Assembly (NCBI RefSeq): GCF_031010175.1
Contig: NZ_JAUAMB010000023.1
Location: 1 to 64,000 of the forward strand
Source of the DNA: Halomonas sp. SpR1
Lineage (GTDB): Bacteria; Pseudomonadota; Gammaproteobacteria; Pseudomonadales; Halomonadaceae
Length of the DNA stretch: 64,000 nt
Direction of reading: 5' to 3'
Shown here: positions 24,340 to 33,309 of the stretch, piece by piece
How positions within the stretch are numbered: the stretch's first letter is position 1
How the letters are laid out: each line of letters starts with the position of its first letter
The notes under the pieces: model-generated
Told to the model about the DNA's origin: nothing
Database searches by the model: none
The model's input: the letters and a program-made list of their open reading frames with translations, nothing else
Position numbers and translations under genes: made by a program

Positions 24340-25233
24340 TTAAGGCCGCAACTCTCGCAGCAGGTCAATAAAAGCCCGAAAGCTGGGCGGCACATGCCGG
24401 TTATTGGGGTAGTAGAGACACAGCCCTGGGATGTTTGGACACCACTCTTCCAGCACGGTGACCAGCCTCCCATCTCTCAAATAGGCTTGGGCATATGACT
24501 CTGGCACATAGGCGATGCCTAAACCATCGGCTGCGGCTTCCACCATCAGTTGGCTACTGTCCAAGGTCAGCGCACCGGGCACATCTACCGCCATGTCCTG
24601 GCCGTGCTGCTGAAACTCCCAGCGGTAGAGTTTGCCACTCGGCAGCCTTTGCCTTATGCACTGGTGAGAGGCGAGGTCGTCCGGTGTTTTTGGTGCCACC
24701 CGGCCACGTAGATAGTCAGGGGAGGCAACGGCAAGAAAACGCAGCTCCTGACCCACAGGGATGGCAATCATATCCTGGGGAACCGCTTCTCTAAGTCTTA
24801 CGCCCGCATCAAACCCCTGATCAACAATATCAACCAGCCGCCCCTCGGCCACGAGATCAAGCTCGACACCCTCATGAAGGGCGAGAAAACGCGGCACCAC
24901 GGTTTGCAGCAACAGCCGCACGGCTCCTTCGCTGCCATTGATACGCAGCCGCCCCGTGATCTTTCCTTCGGCGCTGGAAGCATCCTCCAGTACCGACTCC
25001 AAATCGCTCAATAGCGGGCTCAGCCGCAATAGCAGCCGCTCGCCGCTTTCGGTCAGGGAGACGCTACGTGTAGTTCGGTGAAGCAGCCGGGTACCCAACC
25101 GTTGTTCAAGCGTGCGCACGGTGTGGCTGAGTGAAGAGCGGCTCACTCCCATTAGGTCGGCTGCTCGTCGAAAGCTGCGGTGTTCTGCCACGGCCTGAAA
25201 CGCTTTGAGGTCGGTTAACGTTGGCTTACTCAT
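24340..25233 (-). CDS. LysR-type transcriptional regulator (divergent from SDR)
   Basis: A 297-residue LysR protein: N-terminal helix-turn-helix (RAADLMGVSRSSLSHTVRTL) and the effector domain typical of the group controlling quinone or aldehyde reductases (ends CLYYPNNRHVPPSFRAFID). The intergenic region shared with the SDR gene carries GGTGAA-N5-TTCACC (25235-25251), a possible binding dyad right at its start codon. It should control the divergent SDR at 25343. Confidence 0.88.
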   Translation of the reverse strand: MSKPTLTDLKAFQAVAEHRSFRRAADLMGVSRSSLSHTVRTLEQRLGTRLLHRTTRSVSLTESGERLLLRLSPLLSDLESVLEDASSAEGKITGRLRINGSEGAVRLLLQTVVPRFLALHEGVELDLVAEGRLVDIVDQGFDAGVRLREAVPQDMIAIPVGQELRFLAVASPDYLRGRVAPKTPDDLASHQCIRQRLPSGKLYRWEFQQHGQDMAVDVPGALTLDSSQLMVEAAADGLGIAYVPESYAQAYLRDGRLVTVLEEWCPNIPGLCLYYPNNRHVPPSFRAFIDLLRELRP

Positions 25234-25342
25234 TGGTGAATTACTTTCACCTCCTCATGCCAATTGATGAGTATTCTCTTACCAGTGTTACTGCCCTAGC
25301 CTTTGTCTTGCAACACTTGATGAATGACTTAGGAGAGATCTC

Positions 25343-26179
25343 ATGGCTAAAACCTGGCTTATCACAGGCACATCCACCGGCCTCGGCCGACTACTCACTG
25401 AACGGCTACTGGAACGCGGCGATCGCGTTATAGCAACGCTACGTCGCCAGGGTTCACTGGACGACTTGCTCGCCTTGCATGGTGATCGCTTGCAGATACT
25501 GACCTTCGACGTGACGGATACGCCGTCGATGAGAAATGCCGTTTCGCAAGCATTCACGACGTTCGGTCGAATCGATGTGGTTGTCAGCAACGCGGGGTAT
25601 GGACTCTTTGGCGCTGCCGAAGAAGCCAGCGATGAACAGATTGAGCGGCAAATAGCGACCAACCTTACTGGCTCCATCCAGTTCCTGCGTGCCGTACTGC
25701 CACATTTACGCGAACAAGGGGGCGGCCGTATCGTTCAGGTATCGTCAGAGGGCGGTCAGATCGCCTATCCAAGCTTCAGCCTTTATCACGCCACGAAGTG
25801 GGGCATCGAGGGGTTCGTCGAATCCGTGGCGAAGGAAGTCGCACCTTTCGGTATTGATTTCATTATCGCCGAGCCGGGCCCCACTGCCACCCACTTTGCT
25901 GAAGGGCTGGATCGCACCCCCACGACGCCGATCTATGAAGATACCCCAGCAGGCGAGCTGCGTAGGGCACTGGCGTCAGGTGACTTGGCCATTAAAGGCG
26001 ATGCAGGCAACACCGTTGATGCCATCATTAACATAACTGACATGCCGAACCCACCACTCCGTATTACGTTAGGCAGCACGGCCTATGATTCCATTAGCCA
26101 TGCGCTAAAAGAGCGACTTGAATCGCTCGAAGAGTATAAGGAGGTGACTCTATCTGCCGACAGAGATGAAGGGAGTTAA
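25343..26179 (+). CDS. Short-chain dehydrogenase/reductase
   Basis: A 278-residue classical SDR: NAD(P) motif TGTSTGLG (8-15), NAG motif VVSNAGYG, catalytic Ser in VQVSSEGG and YHATK (Tyr/Lys). An Arg pair after the first strand (TLRRQGS) suggests NADP(H) preference. The C-terminal extension (~residues 190-278) matches oxidoreductases of the SDR5 type. A ribosome site AGGAGA precedes the ATG. It is divergent from LysR. A relic of an AraC-type regulator follows it. Confidence 0.88.
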   Translation: MAKTWLITGTSTGLGRLLTERLLERGDRVIATLRRQGSLDDLLALHGDRLQILTFDVTDTPSMRNAVSQAFTTFGRIDVVVSNAGYGLFGAAEEASDEQIERQIATNLTGSIQFLRAVLPHLREQGGGRIVQVSSEGGQIAYPSFSLYHATKWGIEGFVESVAKEVAPFGIDFIIAEPGPTATHFAEGLDRTPTTPIYEDTPAGELRRALASGDLAIKGDAGNTVDAIINITDMPNPPLRITLGSTAYDSISHALKERLESLEEYKEVTLSADRDEGS

Positions 26180-26214
26180 TAAGCAACTCCCGCCATGTAT
26201 GGTATTGCCTTAAC

Positions 26215-26460
26215 TCAAACGCCTATTCGTTGCGATTCAAAAACCTCACCATTAACTGCTTGTTGATTCCCGACAAGAATGCGCTTGGCGCCCTGCAGAA
26301 CCAAACAAACCAGTGGTTTATAGACCGATTGCAGGTCGCCAGCTGGCGCCTCGACGCACATCATTCGCAGGCTCGGCACGGGCGTTACGCCAAACCATCG
26401 CGATTGGCGTGGCACTTGGCATACGTCTGAACCGCCTGTTTGAGTGAGTTCATCTGCTTT
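26215..26460 (-). pseudogene. Relic of AraC-family regulator N-terminal domain
   Basis: On the minus strand an open frame reads PVPSLRMMCVEAPAGDLQSV, then YKPLVCLVLQGAKRILVGNQ. This matches the start of the AraC_N cupin-type domain (Y-E-P-S-L-C-L-V-x-Q-G-x-K-x-x-x-x-G). It stops at 26215, before the rest of the effector domain and the two helix-turn-helix motifs, which are absent. The frame runs on upstream to 26529 with little resemblance. It is a broken regulator beside the SDR gene. Confidence 0.65.
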
Positions 26461-26574
26461 CCTCCAGCACCTCGACTCAAATTTGGCAGGGCGATGAAGG
26501 CTTTTCTCCACGCCTGCAGGATCAGGCAAGTTTTACGCAGGTGTTGGCAAGCCCCGTTGCCGCCAAATTGTTAA

Positions 26575-26780
26575 AAAGTACATGGTATTGATTGGCCGTC
26601 AACTTGCCTTACGCTTCAATGCATTCGGCAACACCGTGATCGTTGCCAGTCAGCGTATGGAGACGCTGGAAGAAACCATTGCAGGCCAGCGCGATATGCA
26701 CGCGATGGTTGTCGATATCGAGAATCCAGAGGACATCGCCGGCTTTGCTGAGCGTGACAGACACTTCGACAAAGCGATGG
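26575..26780 (+). pseudogene. Relic of a DltE-like short-chain dehydrogenase
   Basis: The plus strand reads LIGRQLALRFNAFGNTVIVA, then SQRMETLEETIAGQRDMHAM and VVDIENPEDIAGFAE. This is the segment after the TGxxxGIG nucleotide loop of DltE/YdfG-type SDRs, ending with the V-D-I motif. The upstream glycine loop and the catalytic Tyr/Lys are missing. After ~26765 the reading frame continues to 26989 without recognisable SDR sequence. The gene is truncated at both ends. Confidence 0.6.
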
Positions 26781-27040
26781 AAATACTCAGCAACTATCGA
26801 GATACGACATCTGACGCGTTACTTACTGAAGCCCGATTTGATTCAAACGTAACGTCAGTAAGAAACGAGAAAGAAATGCGGATTAATAGTGTAGTCACAA
26901 ATTCATTCATTACTTTTTATCGCCTGATGGTCAAGTCGCTCTCAGTAACTATGCAGTTACTAGATCAAGAGAGCAGCCAGTGCAATTGATCGTTCGATAA
27001 GCCTTGCAAATGGCACGATGAACTTACGAAGGAGGTTGTA

Positions 27041-27466
27041 ATGCATATTTTAAAACGTAAACCCCTCAACCCATCCAACCTGCCCAACACATTGATCGAG
27101 GGCCATAGCCAAGCCGTATTAGTAGAGGGATGCACCCGGGTGCTGATGTCCAGCCAAGTTGGAATCGATTCCGAAGGAGAGTTGGCGGGCCCCGAGCTGG
27201 CCGAGCAGACTAAGGCGGCACTGGACAATGTCGAACGGTTGCTAACAGGTCTCGGCGGCGATCTCTCGCGTGTGGTGATGTTGAGAATCTACTTGGCAGA
27301 GTCCGCGCGCTACGACCAGCACGTGGTGATGGAGGCCTTGAAACATCGCTTCCCCGTCGCCCCACCGGCCGCCACTTGGTTAATTGTGCACGGCCTTGCC
27401 GAACCGGAATGGTTAATCGCTATCGAGGCAGAGGCAGTGCTGCCAGGGTTCGTTTTGAACAGCTAA
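27041..27466 (+). CDS. RidA-family protein without the catalytic arginine (second copy)
   Basis: A 141-residue YjgF/RidA-fold protein with a strong AAGGAGG ribosome site before ATG 27041. Visible core: GCTRVLMSSQVGIDSEG, ALDNVERLLTGLGGDLSRVV, LIAIEAEAVL. The segment that holds the active Arg in RidA reads PPAATWL, with Ala111 in the Arg position, so imine deaminase activity is not expected. It is unlike the first RidA-like protein in sequence, so it is not a recent duplicate. It stands alone between relics and a small ORF. Confidence 0.83.
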   Translation: MHILKRKPLNPSNLPNTLIEGHSQAVLVEGCTRVLMSSQVGIDSEGELAGPELAEQTKAALDNVERLLTGLGGDLSRVVMLRIYLAESARYDQHVVMEALKHRFPVAPPAATWLIVHGLAEPEWLIAIEAEAVLPGFVLNS

Positions 27467-27687
27467 ATACTTTAAATTCGTTACGCTATATCTTTCTTTT
27501 GCCAACGCAAAGCTCGCCAGCAAGGCCCCTTCCAAGGAGAGAGCACTCGGAAGCTCTCTGCCACAGGCAAGCTCTCTTATATAGATGGGTCAGTAGCTTA
27601 CCCGATCGGCGCATTAGCACCTTCTCCCATATGAACGTGCTGTTTGCTCCTGAAAACACCTATTACGGTGAAGAAGGAAGCTACATC

Positions 27688-27852
27688 ATGTTTGAAAATG
27701 GTCAGGACGATATCCCCCGCCCTGACGACCCTGAAACCCTATGGTTCGGGGCATGGGGCCAGAGCGCAGCGGGAAAATATCATGCTCGTCTGACCTGGAA
27801 CCCCTATTTTGTCGAACTGCTCGACAATATTCGGGAAGTGACCGCCGACTAA
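27688..27852 (+). CDS. Small hypothetical protein (54 residues)
   Basis: Not recognised. The ATG at 27688 has GAAGGAAG eight bases upstream; an earlier in-frame ATG is at 27631. The chain is acidic with aromatic residues (PETLWFGAWGQSAAGKYHAR, then WNPYFVELLDNIREV) and has no signal or membrane segment. It may be a real small gene or the end of a lost one. Confidence 0.35.
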   Translation: MFENGQDDIPRPDDPETLWFGAWGQSAAGKYHARLTWNPYFVELLDNIREVTAD

Positions 27853-27984
27853 TCGGCCGGATTGGTTACTTGTTTTTCCTACGTAGCACAGAACCTCGAC
27901 GCTTTCCTAATACCCACGACCTTGGAAGCCAAAAGAGGCGAAACCTTCGAAGCAGCAGTGGATCCGTCACCTGCCGTTGTTTGA

Positions 27985-28977
27985 TCAAGCGATGGATCCG
28001 GTCTCCGTTGAGCTATCGGCTTCGGCCTGTAGCCCCCTGTCAAACGAAGTATTCCGGGCATAGCGCGCAGGTGGAAGCCCGACATGGCGGCTGAAGGCGA
28101 CGCTAAAGGTGCTTGCAGAGCTGTAGCCCACCCGTTCGGCGACATCAGCGATGCTGGCTTTTTCTCTGCGCAACAAATCCTTGGCCAAGGCCATGCGCCA
28201 GGCGAGCAGGTACTCCATTGGCGCCATGCCCACAGCGCGACCAAACCGCTCGTAAAACGCAGAACGGGAGAGCGTTGCCTCATTGGCTAGCTGTTCAACC
28301 GTCCAAGGCGACTCGGGACTTTCATGCACCCGGCGGATCGCGATCGCAATCCGATCGTCGGTAAGGCCGCGCAGTAGCCCAGGCGATGTGCCCGTCTTAC
28401 CGTCAGAGCGAAGGGCCTCGATGAGCAGGACTTCCAGCAGGCGTTCCAGAACAACATCCCGCGCTGGCCGTTGCGCAAGCGCTTCATCACTGACGAGTTG
28501 CATGAGAGTGGCCAACCGGTTCACTCCCCGAACGTGTACAAGCTTGGGTAGAAGCGACGAGAGCAGAGCCGCATCCGGGGAGCGAAAGACACAGTAACCC
28601 ACCAGAAAGCGGACATCAGGAGAGTCGTCTGGGATGCCGAGCCTGTGTTCTCCATCGGGTAATAGGGTGGGCGTCTGAACGATGTCTTCGGGGGTCGTCG
28701 GTGTGCGGCTCGACATCGAGAAGTTATATGCGGAGGGGATGAGCACAAAGTCCCCCTCTTCAAGGATGATCTCGTCGTGCCCTTCGGCTTCGAGACGGCA
28801 TTCCCCCTCAAGAATGGCGCAATAGAAAGGGCGCCCGACTTCTGTGCGGTGAACTCTCCAACGACCGGCACCGCTGCCCCGTTTCGAAAACGGAGCAGCG
28901 GGTTGAAGGAGCGTGACTACCTGGGCAAGCGGATCGAGCAATACAGGACACCTGCAAATAAAATACGGACGATTCAT
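27985..28977 (-). CDS. AraC-family regulator with cupin N-terminal domain
   Basis: 330 residues. The N-terminal ~190 residues are a cupin-type sensor (RPFYCAILEGECRLEAEG, EEGDFVLIPSAYNFS). The C-terminal AraC domain has both helix-turn-helix motifs (WTVEQLANEATLSRSAFYER, then ASIADVAERVGYSSASTFSV). It belongs to the group that usually sits beside aldo/keto reductase or SDR genes and controls them. It is divergent from the aldo/keto reductase at 29113. Confidence 0.88.
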   Translation of the reverse strand: MNRPYFICRCPVLLDPLAQVVTLLQPAAPFSKRGSGAGRWRVHRTEVGRPFYCAILEGECRLEAEGHDEIILEEGDFVLIPSAYNFSMSSRTPTTPEDIVQTPTLLPDGEHRLGIPDDSPDVRFLVGYCVFRSPDAALLSSLLPKLVHVRGVNRLATLMQLVSDEALAQRPARDVVLERLLEVLLIEALRSDGKTGTSPGLLRGLTDDRIAIAIRRVHESPESPWTVEQLANEATLSRSAFYERFGRAVGMAPMEYLLAWRMALAKDLLRREKASIADVAERVGYSSASTFSVAFSRHVGLPPARYARNTSFDRGLQAEADSSTETGSIA

Positions 28978-29112
28978 TGTAGTTCATCCAGCCTTGGCTT
29001 GCCATACTCGACTCATGTCATGTGCCAAAGGCGCTCTGCAGCGGGGATCTTTCTCGCGACTGTTGTGAACATGATTCACCTGCACCGTTACCATCATATG
29101 AGGAGAACCACC

Positions 29113-30171
29113 ATGCAATATCGCAATCTTGGCCGTACCGGCATCCAGGTCAGCCCCTACTGCCTGGGCACGATGATGTTCGGGAGAATCGCCAACCCCG
29201 ATCACAACGCATGCGTCGGCATGATCCACAAGGCGCTCGATTTCGGTATCAACTTCATCGACACCGCCGATGCCTACAGCCAAGGCGAATCCGAGGAGAT
29301 CGTCGGCAAGGCACTTAAGGGACGGCGAGACGATGTCGTTCTTGCCACCAAGGCGTCTCTCCCGATGGGGGACGACCCTAACCGCCGAGGTGGGTCGCGG
29401 CGTTGGCTGACCCGCGCGGTCGAAGACTCGCTGCGCCGCCTACAGACCGACCATATCGACCTGTATCAGATTCATCGGCTGGCGCCGGATACCGACATCG
29501 AGGAAACCCTGTCGGTTCTCACCGACCTGATGCGCGAGGGCAAGGTGCGCGCCATCGGCGCGTCGACCGTTCCCGCTTCCGGCATCGTGGAGGCGCAATG
29601 GACCGCCGAGCGACGAGGGCTGGCTCGTTTCCGCACAGAACAACCACCCTACTCTATTCTCAACCGTTCGATCGAGCGGGAAGTGCTGCCCACCTGTCAG
29701 CGTTATGGCATGGGAGCAATGGCGTGGAGCCCGCTGGCTAAGGGAATGCTCACAGGCAAATACCGCAAGGGTGAAGAGCAACCGGACTCGCTGCGGGTGA
29801 AATATTTCCCCAAGGCGATGTCCGACGAAGCCAGCCTCGACGCAGTCGAGCAGCTCATCCCGCTGGCCGAAAATGCGGGCCTGTCGTTAGCCCACATGGC
29901 GCTGGCCTTCGTAGTCACGCATCCGGCGATCACATCGGCCATCATCGGCCCCCGCACGCCTGAGCAACTTGACGATCTGCTCGCTGGCGCGGAAGTACAT
30001 TTGAGTGATGAAATCCTCGACCGGATCGACGAGATCGTCCCGCCGGGCGTTGATGTGGCGCCGATGGAGGGAGCGGCCTATGTCCCGCCAGCGATCGCCC
30101 AGACGTCCCTGCGGCGGCGTAATCTCCAGGAGCGAGCGGTGGTTGTGCGTAGCGAGCAAGGAGAAAGCTAA
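29113..30171 (+). CDS. Aldo/keto reductase (Tas/YghZ-like)
   Basis: 352 residues from ATG 29113, with AGGAG 12 bases upstream; a longer in-frame reading from 28777 overlaps the divergent AraC gene and is rejected. The (alpha/beta)8 AKR motifs are present: NFIDTADAYSQGESEEIVGK (Asp and Tyr of the tetrad), VVLATKAS (Lys), DLYQIHRL (His), and the NADPH-binding end AIIGPRTPEQLDD. It reduces aldehydes or ketones in the cytoplasm. It is followed 78 bases later by a second AKR. Confidence 0.9.
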   Translation: MQYRNLGRTGIQVSPYCLGTMMFGRIANPDHNACVGMIHKALDFGINFIDTADAYSQGESEEIVGKALKGRRDDVVLATKASLPMGDDPNRRGGSRRWLTRAVEDSLRRLQTDHIDLYQIHRLAPDTDIEETLSVLTDLMREGKVRAIGASTVPASGIVEAQWTAERRGLARFRTEQPPYSILNRSIEREVLPTCQRYGMGAMAWSPLAKGMLTGKYRKGEEQPDSLRVKYFPKAMSDEASLDAVEQLIPLAENAGLSLAHMALAFVVTHPAITSAIIGPRTPEQLDDLLAGAEVHLSDEILDRIDEIVPPGVDVAPMEGAAYVPPAIAQTSLRRRNLQERAVVVRSEQGES

Positions 30172-30249
30172 AGGCAGTGCCCAATATGCGGCCCTTTCTC
30201 CGTACATGGCTTTCGAAGCTGTGGCAGAAACCAAAACCAGGAGACCATC

Positions 30250-31122
30250 ATGAACAATATCGCACAGGTAAACACATTTAAATTAGGTGATCGGGAAATC
30301 AAGCGCATGGGATATGGCGCAATGCAACTGGCCGGCCCCGGTGTATTTGGTCCACCGAAAGATAAAAAGAGCGCCATTGCCCTGCTTAGAGCGGCAGTGG
30401 AACAAGGTGTGGATCATATTGATACGTCCGACTTCTATGGCCCCCACATCACCAACCAGCTCATTAGGGAGGCCTTGCACCCCTATCCCAAGGAGCTAAC
30501 GCTCGTCACGAAGATTGGTGCCCGGCGTGACGACAAAGGTGACTGGCTTCCGGCCTTCTCTAAGGCTGAGCTTACACAGGCAGTCCACGACAACCTGATT
30601 AATCTAGGCTTGGAGCAGATAGAGGTGGTGAACTTGCGGGCAATGTTCTCTGTGCACGGCCCTGCTGAAGGTTCCATCTCTGAACCCTTTTCAGTACTTG
30701 CCGAACTACAGCAAGCAGGGCTTATTCGTCATTTGGGTGTCAGCAATGTCACCGACAAGCAAATCGAAGAGGCCCGTGCTATTGCGCCTATCGTCTGTGT
30801 GCAGAATCACTACAATCTTGCTAACAGAAATGACGATCCAATCATTGAGCAACTTGCGCAGGATGAAATTGCCTATGTCCCCTTCTTCCCCTTGGGGGGC
30901 TTTACACCGTTGCAGTCCACAATTTTGCAGCAAGAGGCAAAATCATTGCAGGCATCGCCTTTGCAGGTAGCTCTTGCCTGGTTGCTACAGCGATCCCCAA
31001 ACATTTTGCTAATCCCAGGAACATCCTCCGTGGCACATCTACAGGAAAATTTGGCTGCGACCCAGCTAGTTTTGCCGGAAGAGTCGGTCAGAAATCTCAA
31101 CCGCATTGCTAGCGAAGCTTGA
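30250..31122 (+). CDS. Aldo/keto reductase, YdbC-like subfamily
   Basis: A 290-residue AKR, distinct from its upstream neighbour. Motifs: DHIDTSDFYGPHITNQLIRE (Asp, Tyr), LTLVTKIG (Lys) and IEVVNLRAM, where Asn occupies the usual His position, a feature of the YdbC-like branch. The C-terminal NADPH site is ILLIPGTSSVAHLQENL. It is probably cotranscribed with the preceding AKR. A GC-rich hairpin (GCCCCC/GGGGGC, 31150-31168) lies 28 bases after its stop. Confidence 0.88.
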   Translation: MNNIAQVNTFKLGDREIKRMGYGAMQLAGPGVFGPPKDKKSAIALLRAAVEQGVDHIDTSDFYGPHITNQLIREALHPYPKELTLVTKIGARRDDKGDWLPAFSKAELTQAVHDNLINLGLEQIEVVNLRAMFSVHGPAEGSISEPFSVLAELQQAGLIRHLGVSNVTDKQIEEARAIAPIVCVQNHYNLANRNDDPIIEQLAQDEIAYVPFFPLGGFTPLQSTILQQEAKSLQASPLQVALAWLLQRSPNILLIPGTSSVAHLQENLAATQLVLPEESVRNLNRIASEA

Positions 31123-31149
31123 GTGGAGACAACACGGGTAAGACCGCGA

Positions 31150-31168
31150 GCCCCCAAAGCAAGGGGGC
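31150..31168. terminator. GC hairpin after the aldo/keto reductase pair
   Basis: GCCCCC (31150-31155) and GGGGGC (31163-31168) pair around AAAGCAA. No T-run follows, so it is either a weak or factor-assisted terminator, or simply a 3'-end stabiliser. Confidence 0.35.
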
Positions 31169-31365
31169 CATCCGTGAGTTGCCGTTACGCTGTAGGCCCA
31201 CACAGCGGGAGGTCGTTGTGCATAACGGTGGAGCTGAAGTCTAGACCACATCCAGGTCAAGATCGTGCCCGGGTCGAAGGGCGACAGCTCGGGAGATCTT
31301 GCTGATGCGCAAGGAGAGCTTCGCTGGTGATAGGCAACCCTCCCCTGATACAAGGCGGGGTAGCG

Positions 31366-31396
31366 CCAACTGCAGCGACTCCAGCGCTGCAGTTGG
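31366..31396. repeat. Perfect 12-bp inverted repeat between convergent genes
   Basis: CCAACTGCAGCG (31366-31377) and CGCTGCAGTTGG (31385-31396) with a 7-base loop lie just 3' of the SDR gene (minus strand) and downstream of the AKR pair. No T-run on either side. It may end SDR transcription or be a small dispersed repeat. Confidence 0.5.
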
Positions 31397-31409
31397 GTCA
31401 TTCCCTCGC

Positions 31410-32174
31410 TCAGCCTGCAGCGACGGTCATGCCTCCATCAGCCATAACGACAGAACCGACCATGAAGCTCGCGCGTTCCGACGCCAGGAAGGCAACCACT
31501 TCGGCGATCTCTTCCGGCTGTGCCGCGCGACCAATGGGCGCGCCCTCACCGTGTTGGGTCAGAAAGCCAGGTCCGTCTTCCATGACATCGTTAAGGATAT
31601 TGGTGACCACATCGCCTACCCCAATAGCATTGACGCGAATACCGTGTTCGATGGCCTCAAGCGCCAGCGTGCGGGTCAATTGGGCCAGCGCACCCTTCGA
31701 GGCGGTATAGGCCGCAATGGTCGGGAAAGCAAAGTAAGAAGCATAAGAGGCGATGTTGACGATCACACCAGACTTGTTCGGTATCATCGCTTTCACGGCT
31801 TCGCGGCAATGCAAAAACGCCGCCGTCGTGTTCACAGCTTGAACGCGCTCCCAGTCTTCTCGAGTCATGTCTACCACCAGCTTGTTAATGATGATGCCTG
31901 CGTTGTTTACAAGAATGTCGAGCCGCCCGAATGTTTCCACCGCCAGGGCAACCGCAGACTCGGCGGCGCCGTCTTGGGTGATGTCGGCCACAAGAGGCAC
32001 TAACCCCGGCCGGGCCAGCTCTTCGACAGAGGGATTGATATCCTCTGCGATGACCTTCGCACCACGGGCATGCATCAGCAACGCGATGGCTTTACCGATG
32101 CCGCTGGCAGCGCCCGTTACCAGAGCAACCTTGCCTTCAACTTCCTGTGGGACAACGTTCATGCTGTTAGTCAT
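31410..32174 (-). CDS. Short-chain dehydrogenase/reductase (FabG-like)
   Basis: A 254-residue SDR: TGAASGIGKAIA (coenzyme loop), Asp in VIAEDINPS (favours NAD), NNAGIIINK, Ser in VNIASYAS (Ser is the second position of this segment), YTASKGALAQ (Tyr/Lys) and the C-terminal MVGSVVMADGGMTV strand. Length and motifs are those of FabG-type secondary alcohol dehydrogenases. It is divergent from the AraC regulator at 32371. A C10 run lies in its leader. Confidence 0.88.
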   Translation of the reverse strand: MTNSMNVVPQEVEGKVALVTGAASGIGKAIALLMHARGAKVIAEDINPSVEELARPGLVPLVADITQDGAAESAVALAVETFGRLDILVNNAGIIINKLVVDMTREDWERVQAVNTTAAFLHCREAVKAMIPNKSGVIVNIASYASYFAFPTIAAYTASKGALAQLTRTLALEAIEHGIRVNAIGVGDVVTNILNDVMEDGPGFLTQHGEGAPIGRAAQPEEIAEVVAFLASERASFMVGSVVMADGGMTVAAG

Positions 32175-32215
32175 GGTATTTCTCCAGAGTCGGGGCCCAG
32201 CGAGGTATTCGCCGG

Positions 32216-32225
32216 CCCCCCCCCC
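32216..32225. repeat. C10 homopolymer in the SDR/AraC shared promoter
   Basis: Ten consecutive C on the plus strand (G on the SDR-coding strand), 42 bases upstream of the SDR ATG. Long G/C runs slip during replication and can change promoter spacing. Confidence 0.9.
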
Positions 32226-32370
32226 ATTGGGGTGCTGTCGTTGATTGCGGGTTTACTATCGCGCAGGCAGTCAGGCACGGCTTTGGGAGGATTGCGCCAG
32301 CTATCGCAGTTTTGCGCTATGCTGTCGATTTTCGCCCTTACTCGAGAGCAGCGCTGATGGATAGATCTTC

Positions 32371-33309
32371 GTGACTAAGCCCGAGTCTGTAGTTTCATCG
32401 GAGAACACATTGCGAATCCCAGCCGAATCCATGCTGGAGAGCATGCCGGGCGAGCACCTTGCGCTGCCCCAGCGCGCCGAGCTACAGGACGTGGTACTGC
32501 AACTATTCACCCATCACAGCATCACCGATCCCGTACTAGTGCCCGCCGTAGCCGAGCCGCTGCTTGTGATGGTGCTATCCGGATCGGCGCTCGTCGAGGA
32601 GCGCGCTCTGGGCGGTGAGTGGGAAGTAGCACATGTGCAGGCGGGGGACTTCTACTTAACCAGCACGGCGTTGCCGTATGAGATGCGATGGCAAGCCAGA
32701 GGAGGCGACACCTTCGAAGTGATGCATCTGTATCTCGCTCACTCCCTGATCGATCAAGCATCCCGCCACTTGCTGGGGAGCCAGGATGCCCCGATCAGCT
32801 TTCTCGATATCTCCGGGGGACGAGATAATCTGGTGCGGGTGCTGCTCGAGCAGATGCGGCTGGAACTGGCCGAACGGCGCGAGTCCAGCTCACTCTTCGT
32901 CAGCAGTCTTGCCCAGGCATTGGCTGTTCATCTTGTGCGTACTTACCGCGACCCAAAGGTTATTCTCAGGCGCAGCAACGCGCTGCAAGCCTACAAATTG
33001 CGCCGCGTCATTAACTTTATGAATCAACATCTGGCCGAAACGTTCTCTCTGACGGCGCTGGCTGATGCAGCGCAGTTGAGCGAATACCATTTTAGTCGGC
33101 TGTTTAAGCAGGCGACCGGGCTGTCGCCGTCGCAATACTTCATCCGACTGCGCATGGAGCGAGCCCGGCAACTGCTGTTGCACACCGACCGCAGCATCAT
33201 CGACATCGGGATGGAGGTTGGCTATTCGAGCCCTAGCCACTTCTCGCAGGTATTCCGCCACAGGGTCGGTATTACTCCAAGCGCCTACCGCAGCCCAGTG
33301 CACAACTAA
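32371..33309 (+). CDS. AraC-family transcriptional regulator
   Basis: 312 residues from GTG 32371; ATG 32431 is an alternative. The N-terminal domain is an AraC_binding-type cupin (LLVMVLSGSALVEERALGG, VQAGDFYLTSTALPYEMRW). The C-terminal helix-turn-helix pair is ETFSLTALADAAQLSEYHFS and RSIIDIGMEVGYSSPSHFSQ. The HMVMH-like MHLYLAHSLID segment places it near regulators of alcohol or aldehyde metabolism. It is divergent from the SDR at 31410, the likely target. Confidence 0.86.
   Translation: MTKPESVVSSENTLRIPAESMLESMPGEHLALPQRAELQDVVLQLFTHHSITDPVLVPAVAEPLLVMVLSGSALVEERALGGEWEVAHVQAGDFYLTSTALPYEMRWQARGGDTFEVMHLYLAHSLIDQASRHLLGSQDAPISFLDISGGRDNLVRVLLEQMRLELAERRESSSLFVSSLAQALAVHLVRTYRDPKVILRRSNALQAYKLRRVINFMNQHLAETFSLTALADAAQLSEYHFSRLFKQATGLSPSQYFIRLRMERARQLLLHTDRSIIDIGMEVGYSSPSHFSQVFRHRVGITPSAYRSPVHN

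Noticed and set aside
28777..29112. 336-base 5' extension of the aldo/keto reductase frame
   Set aside because: It overlaps the divergent AraC gene, has shadow composition and lacks AKR similarity; ATG 29113 has a good ribosome site.
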